Shown here in pieces: positions 1 to 11,019 of a DNA stretch of 64,000 bases. Position 1 is the first letter of the stretch. The number at the start of each line of letters is the position of its first letter. This DNA comes from Plumapathes pennacea (lineage: Eukaryota; Cnidaria; Anthozoa; Antipatharia; Myriopathidae). Below the pieces are notes generated by a model. The model saw only the letters and a program-made list of their open reading frames with translations. It was not told where the DNA came from and did no database searches. The position numbers were made by a program, and so were the translations under genes. The stretch covers positions 11,032,068-11,096,067 of the forward strand of contig OZ038472.1 of the NCBI GenBank assembly GCA_964036295.1, written 5' to 3'.

Positions 1-152
1 TGATGATAGTGCGAAGTTTTGACACAATTACGAAGCATAGCCTTACACGTGTTTCCAATTGCAATCCATTTTAGCCTCGTCATCATTATCGTTTTTTCCC
101 TGCGGTTTCATGCAACAAACAATTGTTTTGAGGCCTTTTTGTTTCCATCAAG

Positions 153-2613
153 GTCTCAGATAGTTCAGTCAAAGGTGACCCAGCTGCTAATGAGGCAGAC
201 AACCCGTGGACCACAAGACTGCCGGAAAGGACGAACTCGGTATGTTACTAAAGTTGTCATTTCTGGTGCCCATGTTGACCCAGTTTTCTTGTATTTTGTG
301 TAGAATATATTAGGTAGCAGTGCTATATTCCACATTAGGTCATTTCCGAGTTGCTTGCTGCCTCTATTTCAAAGCGAGGCCTAGTGCGAAACCTTCCTTA
401 TGGATGGAATTTAGTATAAACCTTAAGAAAAGTTTCACTCAAGACCTCGTTTTGAAACCGAGGCAGCAGGCATCTCAGAAATGAACTGTTGGCCACCTGT
501 GCAAATTATTCCAGGTTTATGCCTATTGTAGACTCGAAAAGTCTCGGAATTCTTGCTAGAGCCCCAAGACAACTTTGAAGAAGTTGCTGGTGTATCAACA
601 TTTACTTCATTTGCTCTGACGAAGGGCTAACACTCGAAACGTCAGCTATTGTTACTCTTCGGTGTTCCAGTACCTTGATCAACTTTCAGTTGATACACCA
701 GCGTTTTTATCACCACGCCGACGCAGTTAGTCTAGTTCTCTTAAGAGCTGGTATCACACTTTGAAGAAGTTGGCCTTACTGTGTAAACTGTAGTTTCTTT
801 CGCAAATAGTCATTGAACAATTTATTGATTTTAGATTTAGAAAGGTTGCACTATTCATGTATTTTGTAATCCCGGCTCTGTCTTTAACTTCGCGCAACTG
901 ATGATCTGTTCTGAAACGGAGAATTGATTGACGAATGACCTAAATAATTTTTCTGTCTTAGTATCTCTATTGTGATGTTCATATTTGACACTAAAACTCG
1001 ATTCGTGTACTCTATGTTTATTTGGACAGCGGCGCCGTCGGCAGGCACGAGCCACTCCTCCTAAAGTGGAGCCAGGCAGCCAATCAAAACGAGCTGCACC
1101 ACGCAGACCCGCCCCCAGGCCCCCAAGATTAAACGAATCAAGGGGCAAGGAAGCGACCACGTGGGAAGAAAACCACGTGACAGACAAGACTGTGGAGCAG
1201 CCCATCAAAGAATGTGCCAGCGGTGACACCGACACGAAGGACAGGCTTCAAGAAAAATCAGGTGACTGACGCTGTTACGAGCTTGTTCCGACACAAGCCG
1301 AAACTACGCCATCTTGTTTCCGAAAAAAGTAAAAAAGAAACCACCGTAGCTCCGAAAATATAACTCGCTTTTCCACAAAACTTTGAAATTAAGCGTTTCA
1401 CATAATAGTTTTTCAGGTGAGCAAAAGTCGTTTTGTGCTCTGCATTTGTCCTTTAAACATCTCGTAACAATTTTTGTGTGGATAACGCTAAGCATGAACA
1501 TTGGTGATAGGTGGTGGTAAAATGCCTATAAGCCCAAAAAGGATATATTTGCATTCGATTCTACATCAAGTAAATAGTTGACTATTACAATATGTCTGCG
1601 TTTTAGCATTGCGTCTATGAGTTATAAGGGTCACATATCCAAGCGCACCTTTTTGTTTTCTACAATCTGTCTTATTGTTTCGCTGAGATTGCCGTCGTCG
1701 TCCTCCGCTTGTAGCTAAAGCTCTCTATTGTTGAGTACCACAGAATTGCCCGTTGTTTGCTGTTTACTGCTGGTACTCACTTGTTACGGCGGCGAACAAA
1801 GTGTTTTTTCTTTCTTTTATTTGTTTGTTTGTTTGTTTTTGTTTTGTTTTGTTTTGTTTTCGTGTCTACTGCGTATGCACAGCAGACACAATGTTATAAT
1901 CTAAAACCGTGTTAACTTATCGATACGAAATCGAACTAATCGATAACGGCGCGTCGGAACTGCTCGTAACCCGAATAAAAACGTTGGAATTGAACAATCA
2001 GCCAACCCCAAGAACGCTTGCGAAACCCGTAGCAACGAACTTGACACGTGGTATCAGTGCTTTTTTTACCTCGCTTGCAGCTTCAGTAGTCGCGTCCTCA
2101 ACTTGGTTGAAAGGCAGCGGTCGAGAGGATTTTTAGTTTGCTTGTGCCGACGATTCAGTTCGAATTGACGTCATGATATAAATTATGACTAACGAGTACG
2201 CAAGCAATTGTTGCGTCAGAAATTATCTAATTGCAAATGCCATTTCTTTACGCAAAAAAATATAAACGGAATGCAGTGGACACATGCGCCTCTCAGGTGC
2301 CTATTTTTGGTTTTGTTTTTATTTTTGTCTATTATTTTGGAAATCTAACAGCCTGCCTGATCATTCTTAACTAGGTGGCAAGGAAACTACGCAAAGTTCT
2401 TGCCAAGATGACGTAAAGCAACGCGCTCATCAGCTTCTCATGGAGGTTCGGAAAAAAGCTGGAGCAAGCAGTGCTCTCCCCAGGGAGAGGTTGGCTGAAA
2501 TTAAGGCGCAGAGTCTGCGAAGAGAGACGAGCTTTACACAAGAGTCCACGCCAACAGAAAGTGAAGATGAAGTGGATATATCGACCAGAAGCCCAAGAAG
2601 CCAGCGACATGAG
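153..2613 (+). CDS. EHBP1: EHBP1-like gene, exons 1-3 visible here (5' part lies outside the window)
   Basis: Three exons precede the large intron. Exon 1 is 153-239 (29 codons, AG before, GTATGT after, containing NEADNPWTTRLPE). Exon 2 is 1030-1261, basic and proline-rich, starting RRRRQARATPPK. Exon 3 is 2375-2613, with a segment DDVKQRAHQLLMEVRKKAG that resembles the linker of EHBP1/MICAL-like proteins, then acidic and serine-rich sequence. Phases agree: exon 1 ends in phase 0, exon 2 in phase 1, exon 3 opens with the two bases needed and ends in phase 0, matching exon 4 at 17534. These exons encode the linker between the N-terminal C2/CH domains (not in the window) and the C-terminal bMERB domain. 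The family assignment comes from the C-terminal exons; these three are joined to it by phase and strand only. Exon 1 is the least certain. Confidence 0.6.
341..484. repeat. Inverted-repeat element (MITE-like) in EHBP1 intron 1
   Basis: The left arm begins CATTTCCGAGTTGCTTGCTG and continues through TTTCAAAGCGAGG. The right arm, read in reverse complement, has CATTTCTGAGATGCCTGCTG and TTTCAAAACGAGG. The arms are about 55 bases and imperfect, so this is a small non-autonomous DNA transposon or hairpin repeat. No coding content is seen. Confidence 0.6.
588..735. repeat. Dispersed repeat with short inverted arms and a GACGAAGGGCT...GAAACGTC motif
   Basis: The arms TGGTGTATCAAC and GTTGATACACCA face each other, and between them lies a motif of the form GACGAAGGGCTAACACTCG followed by AAACGTCAGC. 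Variants recur at about 4235 (reverse), 30890, 42770 and 57068, the last three followed by a CACCACGCTGACGCAGTAAC-type tail. It is a transposon-derived dispersed repeat of unknown family. Confidence 0.4.
1819..1860. repeat. (GTTT)n/(GTTTT)n microsatellite in intron 2
   Basis: A run of GTTT units passes into GTTTT units. The rest of intron 2 (1262-2374) shows nothing else I can identify. Confidence 0.8.
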
Positions 2614-2625
2614 GTGAGGAGACTA

Positions 2626-2685
2626 GTGATTATGATAATGATGACGATGATAATGATAATGACGTTGATGATGATGGTAATGATA
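2626..2685. repeat. GAT-rich microsatellite
   Basis: An imperfect run of GAT/AAT triplets starts just after the exon 3 donor. Confidence 0.8.
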
Positions 2686-2738
2686 TAGTTCTTTTCCTCT
2701 CGTTCGCCATCTTTGTTTTTATGAAGCAATGACGCCGT

Positions 2739-2790
2739 ATTCCGGAATATTCTGGCTAATATGCCTCTGCATGATGATGTACAGATAACA
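2739..2790. repeat. Solo fragment of the GPCR upstream module
   Basis: The segment GACGCCGTATTCCGGAATAT with the following TCTGGCTAATATGCCTCTGC matches the conserved region upstream of the GPCR genes (for example 6240-6290). No receptor gene is attached. Confidence 0.5.
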
Positions 2791-3284
2791 AATTATTTAT
2801 AGGTAACTTATTACCAGGTGGTTGGGTGTCCTTATCTCTTAAATAAATAAATAGATAGTTATTACACATATTTTCTAAGGTAGACTAATAATTGAACTAT
2901 AACTGCCATATTATTGAAAATGAGAAAATGCCGAGAAGTGAGTCCACAATGGCCTTTGATGGGACTCCTCTGCGGTGTTTCAATTCGACCCCATCTGCCA
3001 GGCTTATATGGTGAAACTGTGTATTGTATAGTCCTCCGAGGCAAACTGTTAAGCACCCAGCAATCAAAAGAATATTCCGTATGGGGAAAAATAGAATAAG
3101 TTTCGATAAATGTGGGAGATGTGATGAAATGCGATGCTTAGAGAATATTGTAATTTGAATACTTTCAAATTCCTTCTTTGAAGTAAACTGTTTATATTTC
3201 TTCGCAATGGGAAAGCTATCAGTTGGGAGAACCAGATTTTGACTGCGACAGTATGGTGAAAAACTTATGATGACTCAGCTTGAT

Positions 3285-4190
3285 GTTTAGTTACTTCACA
3301 TCTTTCGCAGTGCTAATTATAGAATTTGATTCTCTCGATCAAGTAGGTTAATTATTCAGGTGCGTTGCGAAATACATCGGTTATCAGATTTCCTCCTCGT
3401 GATTTAAAGTGTTGCGTGAAGGATCGATTTTAGTCGGCCACGCGCGTGTACACGCCTTTGTTGTCACGGTATTCAAACGTCCATAGCTCCCGATAGATCT
3501 TTTGTATCGACTCAGAATTTTGCTTTAAGTCTTAAGGCATGATAGTCTTGAACATATCAGTGTATTGGACTTATAGGATACGTTACTTTTGAGATGGCTT
3601 TTTCTGACGTCACATACAAACCAAGAATTGAAATACCTGAAATTTGCATACTGTATGAACTTGTAAACATTCACCGAAAATGGATATTTTGGGCTTTTTT
3701 TATAACCGAGATTCAATATATTTTCGGCCTAGTATCTTCTAAGCCGTATTTACTGTCACTACAGAGATTTTGGCGGATACTAAACCAACGGCTTCAGATT
3801 TGTTTGCGATATATTAACGCCATCGGTGCCACTGATTGTTTGACCTTCATGGCACCGCGCCAAAATGTCGCAATAACAACGCAAAACACAGTAGAGTGAA
3901 ACACAACCAAGCTCAGAATCAATGGCCAAACAAACTTCGAACCCATGAAAGCCTTCAAAATGAGAACACGTTCCGAACAAAACTATGGTCGCAACAACTA
4001 CGACAACATCTTGCTTTTAAACTGCGTTGTTCAACACACCCTGTTACGCGACCTTCATCATGCCCAAATTTGGAAAACCGCAACTGCTTTATTTGGAAAT
4101 CCATTGTTGACAACAGAGGGAAGTAAGGAAGTAGGGAAGTAGGGAAGGAAAGTGATTACTATACCTCGCAAATCCCACAAAGTGGGATTC
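3285..4190. repeat. Dispersed direct repeat, left copy
   Basis: This stretch, from GACTCAGCTTGATGTTTAGT to a terminal hairpin around TCCCACAAAGTGGGA followed by GGGCTAAAA, recurs diverged and shortened at 16.36-17.07 kb. The same kind of end (arms around a stem, then GCTAAAAA) appears at 16084-16111. It looks like an old transposon copy of unidentified family. The open frames in it are not convincing genes. Confidence 0.5.
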
Positions 4191-4316
4191 ACGGGCTAAA
4201 AAATGGGCGCCGTTAAGAAATGACGTGACGTTTGAAGCGTTAGTCCTTCGTCGAAGCACTTTGACGTTCGCGTCAGCTCAAATTTAATAACGGCGTTTAT
4301 GACCAGGCGGGGATTG

Positions 4317-4370
4317 TTATGACCCATCAAATATTTATGATCCATCAAATATTTATGACCCATCAAATAG
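4317..4370. repeat. Three-copy 18 bp tandem repeat
   Basis: The unit TTATGACCCATCAAATAT occurs three times in a row, with one C/T change in the second unit and a final-base change in the third. Confidence 0.85.
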
Positions 4371-4666
4371 TTCCTCCCGCGCGTGATTGGTGGAATTGTG
4401 ACACGTGACTGAATAACGTTCGCTCACGAGCGGACGTTATCAGCAAATAACCCCCGCCAGGCGAACTATCCCTGTTTATTGACAATATCCGAACATAGCT
4501 AATCACAAGAAACCATTACGGGATGACTACCGATGAGGACATCAATTCATTTGTCGAAAAAGCAGTTCCAGAAAGCACCAAAGGGCTTCACAGTTCTTGC
4601 GCCATTATTTGCGCTGCGAGAGGAAATAGTTGAAGGATAATAAAGAAATAAACTACTTTTGATTTC

Positions 4667-4788
4667 GGAAATATACACGGACAATTGTCCTTGGACATTT
4701 GTTCCTCGAAGCTTACAGGTACCCGAGAGCGAACTGTTCGCTTCTCGGAACAGATAATATCCTCAGACAATTATCCGTGCATATTTCC
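4667..4788. repeat. Palindromic MITE-like element
   Basis: The left end GGAAATATACACGGACAATT pairs with the right end, whose reverse complement starts GGAAATATGCACGGATAATT. A second pair of arms lies near CTCGAAGC and GCTTCTCGG. The whole element is one imperfect hairpin of about 120 bases. Confidence 0.6.
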
Positions 4789-4808
4789 TCGCCAAGAGTA
4801 GTTTACTG

Positions 4809-4814
4809 TTTATT
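4809..4814 (-). promoter_or_regulatory. Candidate poly(A) signal of GPCR copy 1
   Basis: TTTATT on the + strand reads AATAAA on the GPCR strand, about 150 bases past the stop codon. A second TTTATT lies near 4872. The motif is short, so this is only a candidate. Confidence 0.3.
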
Positions 4815-4964
4815 TACTTTTCACACATCCACTTCTAATCGATTCATTAAGCGTAATTTTTACGAACTGGCTATTTATTGGTTTTGGTGAGCGAAATTGA
4901 GATAAAACGATAATTTATGTACTGTAAGCGAAATATAGACTGAATATGTTTCTTTCCATTATCT

Positions 4965-5861
4965 TTATGTTGGGACATCTTGATCCTCTAGTTTTCTGCA
5001 GCGGAACATATTCCTGAAACTTCTCTTGATATCACTTTTGAAGAAAGCGTACGCAACCGGGTTGATCGCTGAGTTTACAATGGCCAGTAGCTCTGCGATA
5101 CGCCAATATATTCCCAGGGTAACTAGTAGCTTCTTCCCTAATATGACATCGAATAATGTAAGAGTAATTTTAACTAAGGACATGACTGAGAAGACTGTTA
5201 CTGCAACGCAGATCATATACATCGAGGATTTCCTTTTGTTTTGTGTGGAGGTTTCCGAGCTGGGTTCATCAACTTTTCTATTAAAACTCAATTGTGTCAT
5301 TTGTATTTCTGTTCGACGCGATTGTCGTCGGACGATGCAAAAAATATGTCCAGCAGCGAACGGTAATGTTAGAAACGGTAAAACCTCATTAACAACCAAA
5401 TCGTAAATCCTGAATCTTTGGAAATCGTTGGGATCCTCTTGTGAAGTCAAGATGTCGGCTTTAAGGTAAAATATGAAGTGCGGTAGAAACGAAGCCATCC
5501 AAGCGGTGAATATGAGAAAGAAGGCTTTCGTAGTGGTCATCAGAGTGACGTACCTTAAAGGTTTGGTGATAAAAATGTAGCGGTCGAGCGTCAGAAGACA
5601 GAGGTTGAAAGCTGACGCGGCATAGAGAAATGACATAACGCTGTACCACAAGTTGCCGTTTGGGTGCTGATCCAAGTAATGCGTACTTAATACAAGGGCT
5701 GCGCCGAAAGAAAAATCTGAAACGGCAAGTGATAGGATGATCCAGTTTGTTGGATTGCGAAGTCGTGTTCTGGTGACGATCAGATAAATGACTATTCCAT
5801 TTCCAGCGACTGTGAAAACGGAGCAGAAAATGCCTGAAACTAAATACCACTTTGGCAGCAT
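4965..5861 (-). CDS. Class A GPCR, copy 1 (intact, intronless)
   Basis: A seven-transmembrane rhodopsin-family receptor of 298 residues in one exon. TM1 is about 5-29 with the GN pair at 20-21. TM2 is about 39-60 with LAVSD (Asp49). TM3 ends in LDRY at 92-95. TM4 carries Trp121, TM5 is 153-177, TM6 213-240, and TM7 has NPVAY at 267-271, followed by a 27-residue tail. The N-terminus before TM1 is only a few residues long. The TM3/extracellular loop 2 cysteine pair is absent (Gly at the usual TM3 position, no Cys in the loop), and TM6 lacks the CWxP toggle motif. I start at the ATG 5861-5859, which is conserved in all paralogues; the reading frame extends further upstream without an ATG. Ligand unknown; I cannot place it in a named receptor group. 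It sits antisense inside EHBP1 intron 3. Confidence 0.88.
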   Translation of the reverse strand: MLPKWYLVSGIFCSVFTVAGNGIVIYLIVTRTRLRNPTNWIILSLAVSDFSFGAALVLSTHYLDQHPNGNLWYSVMSFLYAASAFNLCLLTLDRYIFITKPLRYVTLMTTTKAFFLIFTAWMASFLPHFIFYLKADILTSQEDPNDFQRFRIYDLVVNEVLPFLTLPFAAGHIFCIVRRQSRRTEIQMTQLSFNRKVDEPSSETSTQNKRKSSMYMICVAVTVFSVMSLVKITLTLFDVILGKKLLVTLGIYWRIAELLAIVNSAINPVAYAFFKSDIKRSFRNMFRCRKLEDQDVPT

Positions 5862-6480
5862 CACGTTCGAGTCCTTGGAAGATTAACCAAAACCAAAACC
5901 GGACTTTGTTAATCGTAACGTTGGTAACTCATTGATTGCCGTTGTCTCGTTTTAGCCGTATTCACCACTGTAGCTTGTCGTTCGTCTGGGTGTTCTTCTC
6001 TGTGGCTGTGATTTTGAAAGCTCTGTTTAGCGTCACAACGGAAATAAGCTTTTCGGCCGTGCGGTCACCTTAATTTTGAGTCAGCGGTCAATGCACAAAC
6101 TGTAGGTTCCAGTACAGATTTTGTAGTTCAGTATAACGCTTGTAAAACCTCGAGACCAAAACAATAAACTCAACACTAGGACTCGATACTGAACTATGAG
6201 CTAGTTTAATGCATTTTTCATAAATGAGTTGAGCAGTGACGCCATCATTCCGGAATATTCTGGCTGTTATGTTTCTGCCGAGTAGACGAAGTGTATTCTA
6301 AATATTCCAGAAAAGCTCCAAAACGAACGCGTGTGTGTATTGTACCGCTGTTCTCCAGTAACAGATCACCTGCACCGATCAGTAGAATTTCTTGAATCGT
6401 GTTCATAAGACCAGGAAAGCGAGGCTTTGTCCAAGTGAAACAAGAAACTATTTTATGCGGATCTGCATTTTGAAGTCAGT
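5862..6480 (-). promoter_or_regulatory. Conserved GPCR upstream module (copy 1)
   Basis: About 450-600 bases upstream of the start codon are shared by most GPCR copies (also from 7.82, 11.88, 15.6, 26.3, 29.2, 32.55 and 45.17 kb). Recurrent landmarks are a TTCGGCCGTGCGGTCACC block, a GATACTGAACTATGAGCTAG block and TTCCGGAATATTC at 6248-6260. Conservation beyond the coding region fits a promoter and 5' leader carried along with each duplication, but recent duplication alone could explain it. Confidence 0.45.
6248..6260. promoter_or_regulatory. Heat-shock-element-like site upstream of GPCR copy 1
   Basis: TTCCGGAATATTC fits the three-unit pattern TTCnnGAAnnTTC exactly, about 390 bases upstream of the start codon. 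The same 13 bases occur at 12290-12302 (GPCR3) and 2740-2752 (solo fragment). Altered forms sit at about 8205, 9315, 13275 and 29736. Function is inferred from the motif only. Confidence 0.3.
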
Positions 6481-6916
6481 GACTTATAATAAGTTATAAT
6501 CATTTATAGTGCGCTGTTTACGCAAAGATGATAGACGGCGCATTACGTCCAAGGAATGAAGTAGTGGAACTAAAAAATGCAGCACTAAGTGCCAGTCGAA
6601 CGAGATCTAAACTAATTCTAATTCTAAAATCTAAACGAGCTCTAAACGAGATCTAAACTAATTCTAATTCTAAAATCTCCGAACTATTATTAAAAGGAAC
6701 GTCAGTCCGAACTTCGTCAAAATATCTGCATGTATGTAACGCCAGTTAGATAATATTCTTAATGGTTTCACACTTATTTTTAACACATCAATCCCTAATT
6801 GATTCATCAAACGTAATTTCTACTAATTGAGTATTACTGACTTAGTTTTGGTGAACGGAACTGTGATAAAACCGTATAAACGAAATATCGACTGAATATG
6901 TTTCTTGCCATTATCT

Positions 6917-7813
6917 TTATGTTGGAACGTTTTGATCCTTTAGTTTTCTGCAGCGGAACATATTCCTGAAACTTCTCTTCATATCACTTTTAAAGAAAGC
7001 GTACGCAACCGGGTTGATCGCTGAGTTTACAATGGCCAGTAGATGTGCGATCCGCCAATATTTTGTCAGGGCGACTAGTGGCTTCTTCCTTAATATGACA
7101 TCGAAGAATGTAAGAGTAATTTTAAATAAGGACATGACTGAGAAGACTGTGACTGCAACGCAGATCATACTCATCGAGGCTTTTTTTTTCTTTTGTATGG
7201 AGGTTTCCGAGTTGGGTTCATCAACCCTTCGATTAAAATTCAGTTGTGTCATTTGTATTTCCATTCGATGCGATTGTCGTCGGACGATGCAGAAAATACG
7301 TCCAGCAGCAAACATTAATGTTAGAAAAGGTAAAACTTCATTAACAGCCAAATCGTAAATTCTGAACCTTTTTAAATCGTTGAGATCCTGTGCTGAAGTC
7401 GAGATGTTGGCTTTAAGGTAAAATATGAAGTGCGGTAGAAACGAAGCCATCCAAGCGGTGAATATGAGAAAAAAGGCTCTCCTGGTGGTCATCAAAGTGA
7501 TGTACCTTAAAGGCTTGGTGATAAAAATGTAGCGATCGAGCGTCAGAAGACAGAGGTTGAAAGCTGAAGCGGCATAGAGAAATGAACCTAAGCTGTACCA
7601 CCAGTTACCATCTGAGTGCGAATCATGGTATTGCGTATCTAATACATAGACTGCGGCGACAGAAATATCTGCAACGGCGAGTGACAGGATGATCCAGCTT
7701 GTTTGGTTTCGAAGTCGTTTTCTGGTGACGATCAGATAAATGACCATTCCATTTCCAGCGACTGTGAAAACGGAGCAGAAAATGCCTGGAACTAAATACC
7801 ATACCGGCAGCAT
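6917..7813 (-). CDS. Class A GPCR, copy 2 (intact, intronless)
   Basis: 298 residues from the conserved ATG at 7813. It has all seven helices with the GN pair in TM1, LAVAD in TM2, LDRY in TM3, Trp in TM4 and NPVAY in TM7, and the same lack of the TM3-loop cysteine pair and of CWxP. The open frame continues 13 codons upstream without an ATG, so the conserved start is preferred. Its 5' leader (AACGTTCGAAAACAATTATT) is shared specifically with copies 5 and 9, and its 3' flank from about 6765 matches theirs. This marks it as the source of copy 5 in the first tandem duplication. Confidence 0.88.
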   Translation of the reverse strand: MLPVWYLVPGIFCSVFTVAGNGMVIYLIVTRKRLRNQTSWIILSLAVADISVAAVYVLDTQYHDSHSDGNWWYSLGSFLYAASAFNLCLLTLDRYIFITKPLRYITLMTTRRAFFLIFTAWMASFLPHFIFYLKANISTSAQDLNDLKRFRIYDLAVNEVLPFLTLMFAAGRIFCIVRRQSHRMEIQMTQLNFNRRVDEPNSETSIQKKKKASMSMICVAVTVFSVMSLFKITLTFFDVILRKKPLVALTKYWRIAHLLAIVNSAINPVAYAFFKSDMKRSFRNMFRCRKLKDQNVPT

Positions 7814-7861
7814 CACGTTCCAGTCCTTGGAAGATTTTAAAACCAAAATCAAAACCGAACT

Positions 7862-8690
7862 TTGTTAATCGGAACGTTCGAAAACAATTATTGCTGTTGT
7901 CTTGTTTTAGTCGTATTCACCACCGCAGCTTCTCGTTCGTCCAGCTGTTTTTCTCTGTGGTTGTAATTCTGAAAGCTTTGTTTAGCGTCACAACGGAAAT
8001 ACGGTTTTCGGCCGTGCGGTCACCATATTTGTGAGTCAGCGGTCAATGCACAAAACTGTAGGATGAAGTACAGGTTTTGTAGTTTAGTAAAACGCTTATA
8101 AAACCTTAAGACCAAAACAAGAAACTCATTACTAGGACACGATACTGAACTATGAGCTAGTTCAGTGCATTTTTCATAAATGAGTTAAGCAGTGACGCCA
8201 TTGTTCCGGATTATTCTGGCTGTTATGCCTCTGCAGAGTAAACATAATGTATTCTAATTATTCCGGAATAGCTCCAACGAGCGCGTATGCATGTGTATTA
8301 TCTGGCTATTCTCTCTTGACAGATCACCTGCACCGATCATTAGAATTTTTGAAAGCGTGTTTATAAGACCAGGAAAGCATAGCATTATCCAAGTGAAACA
8401 AGAAACTATTTTATGCGGATCTGCTTTTGAAGTCAGTGACTCTGTCATAAAACTGGTGAGGAAAACGAGACTAGAATATACCAAATGTCCTCCTCATTAT
8501 GGCAACCATATTCCGATTATTTACACATCACGTGAATTGCATGACAGAACACTAAAACACCTCAGAAAAAGTAAACAAACACGGCAAATTTTCCTGCAAA
8601 AAAGTCAAGCTCTTTCCCTAGTTCTGGGAATCTGGCGCGTCAATTTGGCGTCAGCTTCCGTCAAAACTTGATTATTCTTCTTGATATATA
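7862..8690 (-). other. Upstream module of GPCR copy 2
   Basis: This gene-free stretch holds the same upstream module as copy 1, here with a degraded TTCCGGATTATTC site, and continues to a poly(T) run near 8698-8715. Short open frames in it are shadows of repeated non-coding sequence. Confidence 0.45.
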
Positions 8691-10603
8691 TATTTTCTTT
8701 TTTTTTTTTTTTTTGCAAAGTTATTGTTTGCTTTATCTTATACAAGGAATAGAGCGCTTGTCAGTGTGCTTATATTGATTTATAGAAGAACGCGGGCATT
8801 TGAAAGAGCACGAGCGAAGTGTGGAGAAGCACGGCGCGTGTTCTATTCCTTTACTAATAAAGTCTACTATGTACGCAAAGCTTAATTACTGGCACACCCG
8901 ACATCATTACACAGATGTTCTACAATACACCAGGCACGTGCACTATAATTGAAAATTTAAAAAAATACCGAGAAGTGAGTCCACAATGGCCTTTTCCAGT
9001 AAAAGCTGTCAGTCGCAGTTTCAGTTCGATTCCTTCTACTCGGCGTCTGTAGTGAAATTATGTATTTTATAGTCCTCCGAGGCAAGCTGTAACACGCAGC
9101 AATCAAACCTTCGGCCGTGTTTCGGCCGTGCGGTCACCTTAATTTTGAGTCAGCGGTCAATGCACAAACTGTAGGTTCCATTACAGATTTTGTAGTTCAG
9201 TGTAACGCTTGTAAAACCTCAAGACCAAAACAAGAACTCAATACTAGGACTCGATACTGAACTATGAGCTAGTTCAGTGCATTTTTCATAAATGAGTTGA
9301 GCAGTGACGCCATTATTCTCGGAATATTCTGACTGTTACGTTTCTGCAGAGTAGACGAAGTGTATTCTAAATATTCCAGAATAGCTCCAAAACGAGTTCG
9401 TACGTGTATTATACGGCTGTTCTCCAGTAACAGATCACCTGTACCGATCAGTAGGATTTCTGGAAGCGTCAGCCGGAATTGCAGTCAAGCAAGTAAGTAA
9501 GCAAGCCTTGAAAAAAAAACACTCGCGAAGTTATTTAAAAGTACCATAAATAGAACAGATTGACTTATAAGATAAGGTGTATAGTACGCGCGATCTGATT
9601 GATGATCGTTGACGAATATTCCGCGTGCATAAATTATAACTCAACATAGCACGCGCGAGTCAAGTTGGCTTCAGCTTGCGTCAAACTCGATTCGTTTTCG
9701 TGTTTTTTTTTTTTCTGTTGCTGTTGTAAACGTTATCGTTTGCTTTATCTTATACAAGGAATAGAGCACTTGTCAGTGTGCTATGTTGATTTATCGAAGA
9801 ACGCGGGCATTTAAAAGAGCTCAAGAAACGTGTGGAGAAGCACGACGCATGCTCTATTCCTTTACTGATAAAGTCTACTATGTACGCAAAGCTTGACTAC
9901 TGGCACACCGACATCATTACACAGGTGTTCTACAATACATCTCGTACGTGGTACATGCACTGTAACTGAAGATGAGAAAATGCCAAGAAGTGAGTCCACA
10001 ATGGCCTTTTCCAGTAAAAGCTTCCAGTTGCTGTTTTAATTTGATTTCTTCTACCCGGCGTCTATAGTGAAATTATGTATTTTATAGTCCTCCGAGGCAA
10101 GCTGTAACACGCAACAATCAAAAGAATATTTCCGTATGGGGTAAAATATAGAATAAATTTGGGTAAATGTGGGAGATATGATCAATTGTGATGATTTGAG
10201 TAATAATATAATTCAAACACAAATTTTCTTTGGCTATACATTTCCTTCTTTGAAGTAAACTGTTATTTCTTCGCAATGTAAACTTTGTTGGAGAAGTAGT
10301 TGGTACTGCGTTAGCGTGATAAAAAACGTGTGATGAATCGACTCGAATCGTTAAAAAATGACCTGACGTTTCAAGCACTTGCAGAAAGATAATCAACGGC
10401 GCATTATTTACAAGGAATGAAATAATGGAACTAATAAATACAGCACTAAGTTCCCGTCGAACGAGATCTAAACTATTACTAATAATCTCCGAACTATGAT
10501 TAAAAGGAACTTCAGTCCGAACTTTGTTAAAATGTTCGCATTTATGTGATGCCAATTAGATAATGTTCTTAACGGCGTTCAGTTTTCACACATCAATACC
10601 TAA

Positions 10604-10835
10604 AGGTGGTGTTACACTGGTCGATTTGCAACGACGATTTGCAACGATACGATGTTGCACTAAAAATCGTTCAGGTGTAACACCCCATTGCGAACGATTT
10701 TTCGCGATGTTTGCAGTGCTGCAACGCGTTGCAAGTTTTTGAAAGCGATTCAAAAACTTGCAACACCGCTGCTTGAATTTGAAGCGAAGCGGCGTTGCAA
10801 ATCGTCGTTGTAAATCGACCAGTGTAACACCAGCT
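10604..10835. mobile_element. Harbinger-type MITE with TAA target duplication
   Basis: This 232 bp insertion is absent from the matching place near 14570. The left end is AGGTGGTGTTACACTGG and the right end, in reverse complement, is AGCTGGTGTTACACTGG; the terminal repeats are about 24 bases with one mismatch. TAA flanks both ends (10601-10603 and 10836-10838). A 3 bp TWA duplication is typical of the PIF/Harbinger superfamily. It has no coding capacity. Confidence 0.8.
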
Positions 10836-11019
10836 TAATTAATTCATCGCACGTTATTTCTACGAACTGACTATTACTTGCCTTTGGTAAACGGAACTGT
10901 GATAAAATCATATAAGCGAATTATCGACTGAATATGTTTCTTTGCATTATCTTTATGTTGGGACGTCTTGGTCCTTTAGTTTTCTGCAGAGGAACATATT
11001 CTTGAAACTTCTCTTGATA

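Noticed and set aside
630-665. Possible hammerhead ribozyme core (CTGACGA ... GAAAC GTC)
   Set aside because: The extra A after CTGACGA prevents the usual G-C pair at the base of stem II, and the related copies at 30890, 42770 and 4235 break the core. Retained only as a dispersed repeat motif.
5026-5406. + strand open frames opposite each GPCR (for example MISLLKKAYATGLIAEF...)
   Set aside because: They are antisense shadows of TM5-TM7 and the tail; their conservation follows from the receptor coding strand.
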